From: Streptomyces sp. NRRL S-350
GTDB taxonomy: Bacteria; Actinomycetota; Actinomycetes; Streptomycetales; Streptomycetaceae
Assembly (NCBI RefSeq): GCF_000719705.1
Contig: NZ_JOHO01000019.1
Span: 1-64,000, forward strand
Direction: 5' to 3'
Length of the DNA stretch: 64,000 nucleotides
Position 1 is the stretch's first letter. The number at the start of each line of letters is the position of its first letter. The notes beneath the pieces were generated by a model that ran no database searches, was not told where the DNA came from, and worked only from the letters and a program-made list of their open reading frames with translations. The translations under genes and the position numbers were made by a program. Below are positions 18,187 to 26,003 of the stretch, piece by piece.

Positions 18187-19032
18187 TCAGGCCGTTGCGG
18201 CCGGCTGTTCCGCGTCGCCGAAGCGGGCCAGGGTCAGCGCGCCGAGCACGGCGGCCGCGAAGCCGAGGACGGCGAGCGGGGTGAGGTCGTGCCGGGTGTG
18301 GTCGCCGAGGACGAGCACCCCGACCGCGGCCGGGCCCACCGTCTCCCCCAGCACCATCGCGGCGGTCGCGGACGTCACCGAGCCGTGCTGCATCGCCCAG
18401 GTCAGCGCGGCGAACCCGCCGAGGCCCGCCACCACGACCGCGTACGCCGACGGCTCGGCCGCCAGCGCCGGCAGCCGTGGCTCGGGCAGCACCCGCACCG
18501 CCACCCCGACGACCCCGAACTGCAGGCCCGCCACCAGCCCGAGCAGTGGGGCGCGGCGGCGGCCCCCGTACCGCACCACCGCCCACCCCGCGCCGAGCAG
18601 CGCCACCGCGACCAGCAGCACGCCCAGCCGCAGCGCGTCGCCGCCCGTCCCGTGGCCGTCCCGTCCCGCGGTGATCGCCAGCAGGCACAGCCCCGCGCAC
18701 ACCGCCACCACCCCCGCCCACTCGCTGCGCCGCAGCCGCACCCCCAGCACCCGGGCCGCCCCGACGGCCGTCACGGCGAGCGCGGAGGCCAACGCCGCCT
18801 CGACGACGTAGAGAGGCAGCCGTTCCAGGGCGACGAGTTCGGCGGCGAACCCGCACATGTCCATCCCCACCCCCGCCAGGAACGGCCACTGCCGCAAGGC
18901 GCCGGCCAGGGCGGCCGCCTCCCCGGCCCGGCCGCGCGCGGTCGCGGCACGGCGGGCGCCGACCGCCTGCAGCACGGTGGCCGAACCGGTGAGCAGCGCA
19001 GCCAGCAGGGCGGACAACAGGCCGATGATCAT
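18187..19032 (-). CDS. DMT/EamA-like multi-helix membrane protein
   Basis: About 281 residues with nine to ten hydrophobic helices and very short loops, the layout of drug/metabolite-transporter (EamA) or related NIPA-like proteins. The first helix (GLLSALLAALLTGSATVLQAVGA) and the late ATAAMVLGETVGPAAVGVLVLGD helix are typical of the superfamily. ATG at 19032 gives a start directly at the first helix; the frame is open to 19161. Substrate unknown. Confidence 0.75.
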   Translation of the reverse strand: MIIGLLSALLAALLTGSATVLQAVGARRAATARGRAGEAAALAGALRQWPFLAGVGMDMCGFAAELVALERLPLYVVEAALASALAVTAVGAARVLGVRLRRSEWAGVVAVCAGLCLLAITAGRDGHGTGGDALRLGVLLVAVALLGAGWAVVRYGGRRRAPLLGLVAGLQFGVVGVAVRVLPEPRLPALAAEPSAYAVVVAGLGGFAALTWAMQHGSVTSATAAMVLGETVGPAAVGVLVLGDHTRHDLTPLAVLGFAAAVLGALTLARFGDAEQPAATA

Positions 19033-19149
19033 GCGCCGACGGTACGGCCCCGGTGCGGCGAGCCGCCGCCTGGCACGCCGCCGGCCCCCGTGCTCCGACC
19101 GGGCCCCCTCCACCGTCGCGGCGAACGGACTCGCCCTCGGGGGCCGTGC

Positions 19150-19227
19150 GCCGTCGGTCACGGCCGTCGGTGAGCGCCGTCGGTGAGCGCCCTCGGTCAG
19201 CGCCGTCGGTGAGCGCCGTCGGTCAGC
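19150..19227. repeat. Six tandem copies of a 13-base unit
   Basis: Six head-to-tail units of GCCGTCGGTGAGC or variants cover 78 bases between two minus-strand genes and overlap the stop codon of the propeller protein (19223-19225). Changes in copy number would shift the frame past the stop but not alter the protein before it. Confidence 0.88.
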
Positions 19228-20200
19228 GCTGAAGCGTCGCGAGCAGCAGGTTCGGGTCGGTGCGGGTGAAGTAGGCCGCGCTCGGCACGTAGACGGTCTC
19301 GCCGCGCACGGCCACCGAGGTCGGGTTGGACAGGCCGTCGGCGGCGGTGAGCACGGTGTGGTGGCTGCCGTCGGGCGCGACGTAGACGGCCTCGTTCGGC
19401 ACGTCCAGCGCGGCGATCAGCGCGTCGCCGCGCCCGGTGAAGGCGAAGTCGTCGATGCCCGGGAGGCCGCTCGCGCGGACCTCGGCCGGCCCGGCGGTGC
19501 CGTCGTCCCGGATGGGGATGCGCAGCAGGTCGCCGGTGTCGGTGTTGCTCACCCAGACGGCGCCGTGGTGCACCTTGAGGCCGTTGGCGCCGAAGCCGGT
19601 GGTGGGCTTGAGCAGGGCGTCGTCGGACCAGGTGGTGGCGGCGCCGCCGTCCGTCGGGACGGCGTGGACCACGCCGAGCGCCGAGTCGGCGGTGTAGAGG
19701 CGGCCGTGGCGCTCGTCGAGGGCGAGTCCGTTCGGCAGGCCGGTCACGGGCAGGGCGGCGATCCGCTCGGGGGTGCCGCCGGGGCAGAGCCGCCAGATGC
19801 CGTGCAGGTCCGGAGTGCCGGTGGCGTAGCCGAAGTAGAGGGTGCCGTCGTGCGCGCGGGCGATGCCGGTGACGATCGCGGCGCCGATGAGCGGGGTGGC
19901 GGGGTTCACGGGGGCGGGCAGGGTGGCGAGGACGGTGAGCCGGCCTTCGGGGTCGACCCGGCCGATCTGCCGGGCGAAGGACAGGGTGAGGTCGGCGGAG
20001 CCGTCCGGTTCCAGGGCGATGTTCTCGGGCTGCCGGCCTTGGGACAGGTCGAAGTGGGCGACGATCCGCGGGTCGGACAGCGGTGGCGCGACGGCGACGG
20101 CCGGGGTCGCGGCCAGCAGGGCCAGGGCGGCGCACACCGTGGAGACGGCGGCGGTGGTGCGGGCGCCGGGCGGGCGGGGGGATCCGAGCAGGCGGGGCAT
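19223..20200 (-). CDS. Secreted SMP-30/NHL-type beta-propeller protein
   Basis: A 325-residue exported protein: signal peptide of about 35 residues with cut near AVA-PP, then repeated four-strand blades recognisable by segments such as GLPNGLALDERHGRLY, GFGANGLKVHHGAVWVSN and LSNPTSVAVRGETVYV. This is the SMP-30/gluconolactonase-like or NHL-type propeller. Whether it is a lactonase cannot be told. ATG at 20200 has AAGGAG at good spacing; the tandem repeat at 19150 touches its stop. Confidence 0.82.
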   Translation of the reverse strand: MPRLLGSPRPPGARTTAAVSTVCAALALLAATPAVAVAPPLSDPRIVAHFDLSQGRQPENIALEPDGSADLTLSFARQIGRVDPEGRLTVLATLPAPVNPATPLIGAAIVTGIARAHDGTLYFGYATGTPDLHGIWRLCPGGTPERIAALPVTGLPNGLALDERHGRLYTADSALGVVHAVPTDGGAATTWSDDALLKPTTGFGANGLKVHHGAVWVSNTDTGDLLRIPIRDDGTAGPAEVRASGLPGIDDFAFTGRGDALIAALDVPNEAVYVAPDGSHHTVLTAADGLSNPTSVAVRGETVYVPSAAYFTRTDPNLLLATLQR

Positions 20201-20455
20201 GGTTCGCTCCTTGGTCGACAGGGCGGCGGGTGCCACCCGCCCGCCAGCAGAGCACTCCTGACGGCGCGCCACCGCCAGCCGGTCGCCGCGTCCGCCGGAA
20301 CATCCCCCGGTCGGTCGCCCCGGCGGCGCGTCCGGTCCGCCGCCGCGGGCGGCATCGGCTCCGATTCGTGACGTGCCCCTGTCTAGTTCGTTCGCGTCCC
20401 GGTGTGGTGGGATGTCCGGGTCACGGGGTGATGACCGCTGGTGGGGGTGTGTGCG
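20201..20455. other. Divergent promoter region
   Basis: A 255-base space between the divergent propeller gene and the 240-residue hypothetical gene. It must carry promoters for both. A CCCTGTCTAGTTCG stretch near 20377 is less GC-rich than its surroundings, but I cannot place -35 and -10 boxes. No gene is seen. Confidence 0.45.
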
Positions 20456-21178
20456 ATGCGCAGTGGACGGTTGCTGGGGTTGGACGGGGACGCGGCGTGC
20501 CTGGTCGCTGTCGGGCTGGTCCGGTTGGGCGCCCAGGAGTGGCTGGGCACGGCGGGCACGGCGCCCGCCTGGGTGGGAGGCCTACGGGCGGCCTCGTTCG
20601 CGGACGCCTGGCTGGCGTTCGACGAAGCGGCGGCGCCCGGGCTGCGGGTGCCGGCGCCGGCCGTGCTGCGAGCGGTCGTCCGACGGGCCGCCGAGCTGGT
20701 CGTCCGGTCCCGGGCGGGGGACGAGCCGGCCGCCCTGGAGTGGTTGGGCCGCCGGTCGGCGGAGGCCCGCGAGCGGGCCGACTCGGACGGCGTCACGCAC
20801 CCGGCCGAGCCCTGCGCGCTGACGCTGGTGTGGCACGGCGTCCAGGCCCTGGCCGCCGAAGCCGAAGCCCAAGCCGAAGCCGAGGCCCAAGCAAACGCCG
20901 ACGCCGACGCCGCCGACCACGCCGACGCGGTGCCGGAGCACGACCGGCGCATCGACGAGCGCGGCGAGGCCTACGTCCGGGACCGGCATCGCCGCCAGGA
21001 CACCCTCGCGCTGGTGCTGGGCTGCACCCGGATCGCCGCGGCCGCACTGGTGGAACTGAGCGAAGGCGATCCGCGGCGCGTCTCCGGATGGCTGGAGGCG
21101 GATGCGGCCCGTGCCATGCCGCGCGGCGGCGCGGCCCCGCTCTGGGTACCGGGACGGCCCTGGCAGCCGGCGGGGTGA
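20456..21178 (+). CDS. Hypothetical protein, 240 aa, Ala/Glu-rich segment
   Basis: I do not recognise the family. The protein is soluble and mostly helical. In the middle (about 135-160) is a low-complexity AEAEAQAEAEAQANADADAA stretch that looks like recent repeat expansion. ATG at 20456 follows a GGGGGTG sequence. It sits alone between the propeller protein and the sirtuin, and no neighbour suggests a role. Confidence 0.65.
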   Translation: MRSGRLLGLDGDAACLVAVGLVRLGAQEWLGTAGTAPAWVGGLRAASFADAWLAFDEAAAPGLRVPAPAVLRAVVRRAAELVVRSRAGDEPAALEWLGRRSAEARERADSDGVTHPAEPCALTLVWHGVQALAAEAEAQAEAEAQANADADAADHADAVPEHDRRIDERGEAYVRDRHRRQDTLALVLGCTRIAAAALVELSEGDPRRVSGWLEADAARAMPRGGAAPLWVPGRPWQPAG

Positions 21179-21305
21179 CGGCGCCGACGGGCTGGGGCAT
21201 CGGCGGGTGGGGGGAATCGGCGGGCTGGGGGAATCAGCGGGGCGAGGACGCCCGGGATCGTCCCACCGCGTGCCGGGCCGGAACCCCGGCGGACGGGCGG
21301 ACGGT

Positions 21306-22226
21306 TCAGACAGCGCCCAACAGCCGGGCGGCCTCGCTCAGGGTGGGGCCCAGCGGGAGGTCGAGGCGGAGCGCGGCGAGGTCGTCGGCGCGCGTGGGGC
21401 CCTGGTTGACGATGACGACCGGCAGGTCGGCGCGGGCGGCGCGCCGGACGAAGCGGAGGCCGGACAGGACCGCGAGCGAGGAGCCGAGGACCACCAACGC
21501 CTCTGCCGCGTCGACCAGTTCGCAGCAGCGCTCGACCCGGGCGGTGGGCACGTTCTCGCCGAAGAAGACCACGTCCGGCTTGAGCACGCCGCCGCAGGCC
21601 GTGCAGGGCGCGACCCGGAACCCCGCCACCAGCTCCGGTGACAGCTGCGCGTCGCCGTCCGGGCGCAGGACGGCTCCGGGGCGGCGGAAGCCCCGGTTCA
21701 ACTCGTCCAGGCGAAGGTCGAGTTCGGCCCTGGAGCTGGTGCGCCGGCAGTCGAGGCAGACCACCCGGTCGAGCCCCCCGTGCAGTTCCACGGCCTCCCG
21801 GGTGCCGGCCGCGCGGTGGAGGCCGTCGACGTTCTGGGTGATCACGGCCGTGACGTGCCCCGAGCGGCGCAGCCGTTCCACCGCGTGGTGGCCGGTGTTG
21901 GGCCGGGCCCGCGCGAACACCGGCCACCCGGTGTGGCTGCGGGCCCAGTAGCGGCGGCGGGCGCTCTCGCTGCCGGTGAACTCCTGGTAGGTCATCGGTG
22001 TGCCGGTGCGGCGGCGGCCGGTGGCGCCCCGGTAGTCGGGAATGCCGGACTCGGTGGACAGACCCGCACCGCTGAGCACCACCGCGCCGCCTCGGTGCAG
22101 CAGCCGCACCAGGGCCGCCAGGCCTTCCGGGCCCGCCGGTCCCCCCGGACCCTCCGGACGTGCCGGAGCGGCCGGAGCGGCCAGACTCTCCGGCGCTTGT
22201 GCGGCGGCGGTTTCGGGCGCGTCCAT
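21306..22226 (-). CDS. Sir2-family NAD-dependent protein deacylase
   Basis: A 306-residue sirtuin. Present are the NAD-binding GAGLSTESGIPDYRG motif near residue 51, TQNVDGLH and the catalytic HG, and two Cys pairs (CLDC, CTAC) for the structural zinc. It would remove acetyl or other acyl groups from lysines using NAD. A 30-residue Ala/Pro N-terminal extension precedes the core. The ATG at 22226 is chosen since the frame upstream lacks family similarity. Confidence 0.93.
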   Translation of the reverse strand: MDAPETAAAQAPESLAAPAAPARPEGPGGPAGPEGLAALVRLLHRGGAVVLSGAGLSTESGIPDYRGATGRRRTGTPMTYQEFTGSESARRRYWARSHTGWPVFARARPNTGHHAVERLRRSGHVTAVITQNVDGLHRAAGTREAVELHGGLDRVVCLDCRRTSSRAELDLRLDELNRGFRRPGAVLRPDGDAQLSPELVAGFRVAPCTACGGVLKPDVVFFGENVPTARVERCCELVDAAEALVVLGSSLAVLSGLRFVRRAARADLPVVIVNQGPTRADDLAALRLDLPLGPTLSEAARLLGAV

Positions 22227-22279
22227 ACCGCGAGGGTAACGCTCGGCCGCGGCCGGCGAGGGCGCACAGGGGCCGGGCC

Positions 22280-22825
22280 TCAGGAAGACCCGGCGGCGAA
22301 CCGAACGATCCGCGCCAGGGACGGCTCCCACCCCTGCGTGGTGTCCACGACCAGGCGGGGGACGTCGAGCGCGATCGGCACCCACGCCTCGATCGGGCGC
22401 TCCCCCGCCTCGATGCGGCGCATCAGGTCGGCGTCGGCGTGGACGGCGCGCGAGGGCACGTCGGCGGCCCGCCGGGCGATCCGCAGGCGCGCGAGTTCGG
22501 GGTCGACGGCGCAGCGCACGACGCGCAGGTCGGCCGACTCGGCGAGCGGTTCCAGGCCCGGCCGCCACAGACGGTCCTGGAAGGCCGCCTCCGCCACCAC
22601 GCTCCGCCCGGCCGTGAGGAGGTCACCGATGGTGCGGAAGAACTCGTGCAGCGTCCTCAGGTCCGGGTTTCCGGCCCGACCGGCGTCGGCGGCGACCATC
22701 CGTTCCTTGATCTCATCGCGGCAGACGGCGGGCCAGCCCAGCGCGTCGGCGAGGGCGAGCGCCAGCGTGGTCTTGCCCGCCCCGGGCGGGCCGCTCACAG
22801 CGACCAGTGTCGGACGTCGCCCCAT
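22280..22825 (-). CDS. AAA-type P-loop kinase-like protein
   Basis: A 181-residue ATP-binding protein with a P-loop near the N-terminus (VSGPPGAGKTTLALALA), an acidic RDEIKERM segment, and a lid-like Arg-rich stretch (RLRIARRAADVPSRAVHADAD). It resembles the AAA_33/zeta-toxin-like group of small-molecule kinases that includes chloramphenicol phosphotransferase-like enzymes. Substrate unknown. It is on the same strand as the sirtuin, 53 bases upstream of it, and may be co-transcribed. Confidence 0.82.
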   Translation of the reverse strand: MGRRPTLVAVSGPPGAGKTTLALALADALGWPAVCRDEIKERMVAADAGRAGNPDLRTLHEFFRTIGDLLTAGRSVVAEAAFQDRLWRPGLEPLAESADLRVVRCAVDPELARLRIARRAADVPSRAVHADADLMRRIEAGERPIEAWVPIALDVPRLVVDTTQGWEPSLARIVRFAAGSS

Positions 22826-22937
22826 GCCCCCGCCTCGCGATCGACCCGGATTCCCTTTGGCGCCCGCTCCGCCGGCGCGGCGGGCGGCGCCACCCCGGCA
22901 GCCCGGGCGTCCGACGCCGGGCGGGGGCTGCTGTGGC

Positions 22938-23180
22938 TCAGGTGACCGGCGCGGGAGCGGGCCCGGGGCCGGGCAGCGGCCCGGGCTGCGGATGCGGGTC
23001 CGGCCCCGGCGGGGGCGCCGGCTGCGGATCCGGGCCGGGCGGGGGCGGTCCGGGCGGCACCGGGTCCGGACCGCCGGGAGCGGGGATCGGCCCGGGCAGC
23101 GGTCCGGGCTGCGGTCCCGGCCCCGGCCCCGGCGCAGGCGTGGGGCTCGGCGGTACCGGGTCGTTCGGCGGCGTTCCCAT
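22938..23180 (-). CDS. Small proline-rich protein (80 aa)
   Basis: An 80-residue protein of Pro, Gly, Asp and few other residues, built from PGPGPxPxPGPLPGP-type repeats. The ATG at 23180 has AGGAG at good spacing, which is the main reason to call it a gene. It matches the size and style of the product at 13430. Probably disordered; function unknown. Confidence 0.55.
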   Translation of the reverse strand: MGTPPNDPVPPSPTPAPGPGPGPQPGPLPGPIPAPGGPDPVPPGPPPPGPDPQPAPPPGPDPHPQPGPLPGPGPAPAPVT

Positions 23181-23422
23181 GCGTGGCTCTCCTGTCTCCC
23201 GTTCCCGGGCGTGCGTCCTCCCGGGGCCCGACGGCGCCCGGGTCGTCACGCCTGCCCGGCCTCCGCCCGCGTACACGGCCTCTTCGCCGATTTCACCGCC
23301 CCCGTCGCTCTGCTGGGTGCCGAGGCCGGACGCGAACCCCCCGGGCGCGCCCGGCCCCGGGCCGTACCCCGCCGCTCCCGGAGCGCCGCCCGACGTGGTT
23401 TCCGCGAAACCCCCAGGGGTTC

Positions 23423-24172
23423 TCAGCCCCAGCCGGGTACCGGCGGGAGCGGCCATACCGGCGGGGTCGGCAGCGGGTGGTCGGGATCGGCTGCCGGGGC
23501 GGGGCCGCGACCGGCGAGCCAGGCGAGCAGGACGTGTCCGGGGGCGGTGACGGCAGGGCCGGTCGGCCCGAGCGGCCAGGCGCGCCCGAGGTCGGTGGCG
23601 GCCAAGCGGGCCACCGGGAAGCCTCGCGCGGCCAGCGTGGCGGCGGTCGCGTCGAGCGCCCAGGCGACGTAGTCGGCGGGCCAGTCGGCCGTGCCGTGGC
23701 CGAGGTTCAGGTCGACGTGGTGGGTTTCGAGTTCGCGCCGGGCACGGTGGAGGGTGAACCAGGCGGGGTGCCGCCACCCCGCGAGGGCCGTCACCGGCGT
23801 GGGCCAGCGTTCGGCGGGCATGCTGGCCGCCTCGTCGAGGAACCGGTCGAGGCTGCACCGGAGGTCGTCCACCAGTTCGGCCGCCCCGCGCCCGGCCCCC
23901 TCCCGCAGCGCCCGGTCCAATGCGGCCGCGTCCGCCCGAGGGCCGGGCTCGGCGCCCGTCCGGGCCGACGTCAGCAGCCAGCGGTACGCGTCCGCGCTGC
24001 GGGCGACATGGGTGACGACCTGGGCGCGGTTCCAACCGGGCAGCGCGGACGCGCCGCGGGCCTGCGGGTCACCCAGGCCGTCGAGCGTGGCGACGAAGCG
24101 GCGGGCGGAGTCTCGGACATCGGCGAGCAGGGCGGCGAGTCGGGCCCCGCCGGGGTCGGCGGTGAGGGTCAC
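23423..24172 (-). CDS. Maleylpyruvate isomerase-family mycothiol-dependent protein
   Basis: A 249-residue DinB-like protein of the mycothiol-dependent maleylpyruvate isomerase family: an N-terminal four-helix bundle with LPGWNRAQVVTHVARSADAY, where the His of VTHV is a metal ligand, later WRHPAWFTLHRARRELETHHVDLNLGH with the other His ligands, and a C-terminal MDMPI-type domain. It probably uses mycothiol as cofactor, but the substrate need not be maleylpyruvate. The start is uncertain; the frame runs to 24211. Confidence 0.82.
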   Translation of the reverse strand: MTLTADPGGARLAALLADVRDSARRFVATLDGLGDPQARGASALPGWNRAQVVTHVARSADAYRWLLTSARTGAEPGPRADAAALDRALREGAGRGAAELVDDLRCSLDRFLDEAASMPAERWPTPVTALAGWRHPAWFTLHRARRELETHHVDLNLGHGTADWPADYVAWALDATAATLAARGFPVARLAATDLGRAWPLGPTGPAVTAPGHVLLAWLAGRGPAPAADPDHPLPTPPVWPLPPVPGWG

Positions 24173-24604
24173 GGGCCCGTACTCTACGGCCCGGCCGGCC
24201 ACTTCGGGCACCGGTTCGACCGACAGCGGCCCAACCGGCGGTGGTGCACGGGCAGCAGCTGTCCGGGGAGCGGAGCGGCCACGGGGAGCGGATCGGCTAC
24301 GGGCAGCGGATCGGCTACGGGCAACGGCTTCGCGGATCGGCTGCCGACAGCGGCCCTCGCCGGACCGCCTGACGGGTCGCCGCGACGGGCTCCGCCGCCG
24401 AGGCCGTCACCCTGGGGTCGGTCGTCCGGCGGAATTCTCTGTTAACGCTCACAGAACCTTTCCGCGATCATCCGACACGGTGACAGAAAAGCGCAGGTCA
24501 GCGGGCTGACGGCCAGCCAGCTGCCCTGTTGACGCGCACATGGGCGGCTCGTACGCTCCGGGGCACCGGATCCCCGGCCAGTCGAACTCCCCATCGGAGC
24601 AGCG
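24173..24604. other. Intergenic region with 18-base repeats and operon promoter
   Basis: No gene is seen. Three 18-base repeats lie at 24269-24322. The part from 24430 to 24510 is less GC-rich (TTCTCTGTTAACGCTCACAG region) and is the best place for the promoter of the two-gene operon at 24605; I found no convincing PHO box or other named operator. Confidence 0.5.
24269..24322. repeat. Three tandem 18-base units
   Basis: Two identical AGCGGATCGGCTACGGGC units (24287-24304, 24305-24322) follow a degenerate copy at 24269. A further partial unit follows. Non-coding. Confidence 0.75.
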
Positions 24605-25993
24605 ATGTCCAAGCCCTTCCCGCGCCGCCCCCTCGCCCGGACCGTGCTCGCCGGCGCGCTCGCCGCGGCCGCTGCCCTCGGCGGCCTGATCGGCGTGCCG
24701 GCCGCGCAGGCCGCCCCGGCCGCGCCGACCGCGCCGACCACCTCCGGCGGCGGGTCGCTCGCCGTCCTGGCCTACAACGTCGCCGGGCTTCCCCAGGTGC
24801 TGTCCAGCGCCTCGACCGACCGGCAGTCCAGCACCACCGCGATCGGCAGCCGCCTGACGCCGTACGACCTGGTCAACGTCCAGGAGGACTTCAACTACCA
24901 CGCCGCCCTCTACGCCGCGGACTCCCACCCCTTCCGCACGCCGACCAGTGGCGGCGCGGGCATCGGCAGCGGGCTCAACACCCTGTCCGGTCTCGCCTAC
25001 GACACCGACGACTTCGAGCGCGTCAAGTGGAACGACTGCCGGCTGGACTCCGGCGACTGCCTGACCCCCAAGGGCTTCACCTTCCTGCGGGCCCGGCTGG
25101 CCGAGGGCGTGTACGTGGACGTCTACAACCTCCACGCCAACGCGGGCACGACCACCGGGGACGAGGCCGCTCGCGCCGCGAACCTGGCGCAGCTCACCGC
25201 CTACGTGCGGACGCACTCGGCCGGGAACGCCGTCATCGTGATGGGCGACACCAACACCCGCTACACGCGCGCCGACGACACCATCGCCGCCTTCGCCGCC
25301 GACAACCGACTCACCGACGCCTGGGTGCAGTTGGAGCGCGGCGGGGTGGCACCGGCACGCGGCGCCGACCCGCTGCTGTGCGACCAGAACGCGATCACCG
25401 ACACCTGCGAGGTCGTCGACAAGGTCCTCTACCGCAGCAGCGCGCTCGTCTCGCTCAACGCGACCTCGTACCACAACCGGCACGCCGACTTCCTGGACGG
25501 CGCCGGCGCGATGCTCTCCGACCACGACCCGATCGCCGTCGGCTTCGACTGGACCCAGAACCCCGCGTACCGGGCGAGCGAGCAGTTCGGCGGCCCGCAC
25601 GGCGACCACTTCACCGACATCGACCAGGTCCCGGCCGGTGCGCAGGCCGCCGCGATCGGCCTGCGGGCGGGCGACCGCGTCGACCAGGTCCAGCTGACGC
25701 TCGGGAACGGCACCACCCTCACCCACGGGGGCTCCGGCGGCACCGCGTCGACGCTCGGCCTGGGCAGCGGCGAGTACGTCAGCGCCGCCACCCTCTGCCA
25801 GGGGTCCTACCAGGGCCACACCCGCATCTTCTACGCGAAGTTCACCACCAGCCTGGGCCGGTCCCTGGCCGGCGGCACGACCACCGCCGACTGCGTCACC
25901 CGCACCGCGCCCGACGGGTGGCAGGTCGCCGGCTTCGACGGCCGCGCCGGCGACGGGGTCGACAAGCTCGGCTTCCTCTTCACCCGACGCTGA
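24605..25993 (+). CDS. Secreted EEP-family phosphodiesterase with jacalin-like tail
   Basis: A 462-residue exported enzyme. The signal peptide spans about 1-36 (cut near AQA-AP). The catalytic domain is of the endonuclease/exonuclease/phosphatase superfamily, close to neutral sphingomyelinases: LAYNVAGLP, the metal-binding Glu in LVNVQEDFNYHA, VYNLHANAG, VMGDTNTRY and the terminal SDHDPIAVGF. From about residue 320 a beta-rich domain beginning EQFGGPHGDHFTD, with Gly-rich strands and two Cys, looks like a jacalin-type lectin. It might cut sphingomyelin, another phosphodiester or DNA. Start ATG is preceded by GGAGCAGCG. Ten bases separate it from the next gene. Confidence 0.85.
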   Translation: MSKPFPRRPLARTVLAGALAAAAALGGLIGVPAAQAAPAAPTAPTTSGGGSLAVLAYNVAGLPQVLSSASTDRQSSTTAIGSRLTPYDLVNVQEDFNYHAALYAADSHPFRTPTSGGAGIGSGLNTLSGLAYDTDDFERVKWNDCRLDSGDCLTPKGFTFLRARLAEGVYVDVYNLHANAGTTTGDEAARAANLAQLTAYVRTHSAGNAVIVMGDTNTRYTRADDTIAAFAADNRLTDAWVQLERGGVAPARGADPLLCDQNAITDTCEVVDKVLYRSSALVSLNATSYHNRHADFLDGAGAMLSDHDPIAVGFDWTQNPAYRASEQFGGPHGDHFTDIDQVPAGAQAAAIGLRAGDRVDQVQLTLGNGTTLTHGGSGGTASTLGLGSGEYVSAATLCQGSYQGHTRIFYAKFTTSLGRSLAGGTTTADCVTRTAPDGWQVAGFDGRAGDGVDKLGFLFTRR

Positions 25994-26003
25994 GAGACGA
26001 GAG

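Noticed and set aside
23181..23422. Upstream in-frame extension of the small proline-rich protein
   Set aside because: A good ribosome binding site marks the ATG at 23180, and the extension has no credible start.
24430..24480. Possible PHO box (GTTAACGCTCACAGAACC region) upstream of the phosphodiesterase/phosphatase operon
   Set aside because: The fit to GTTCACC-type direct repeats is poor; no second clean unit at 11-base spacing.
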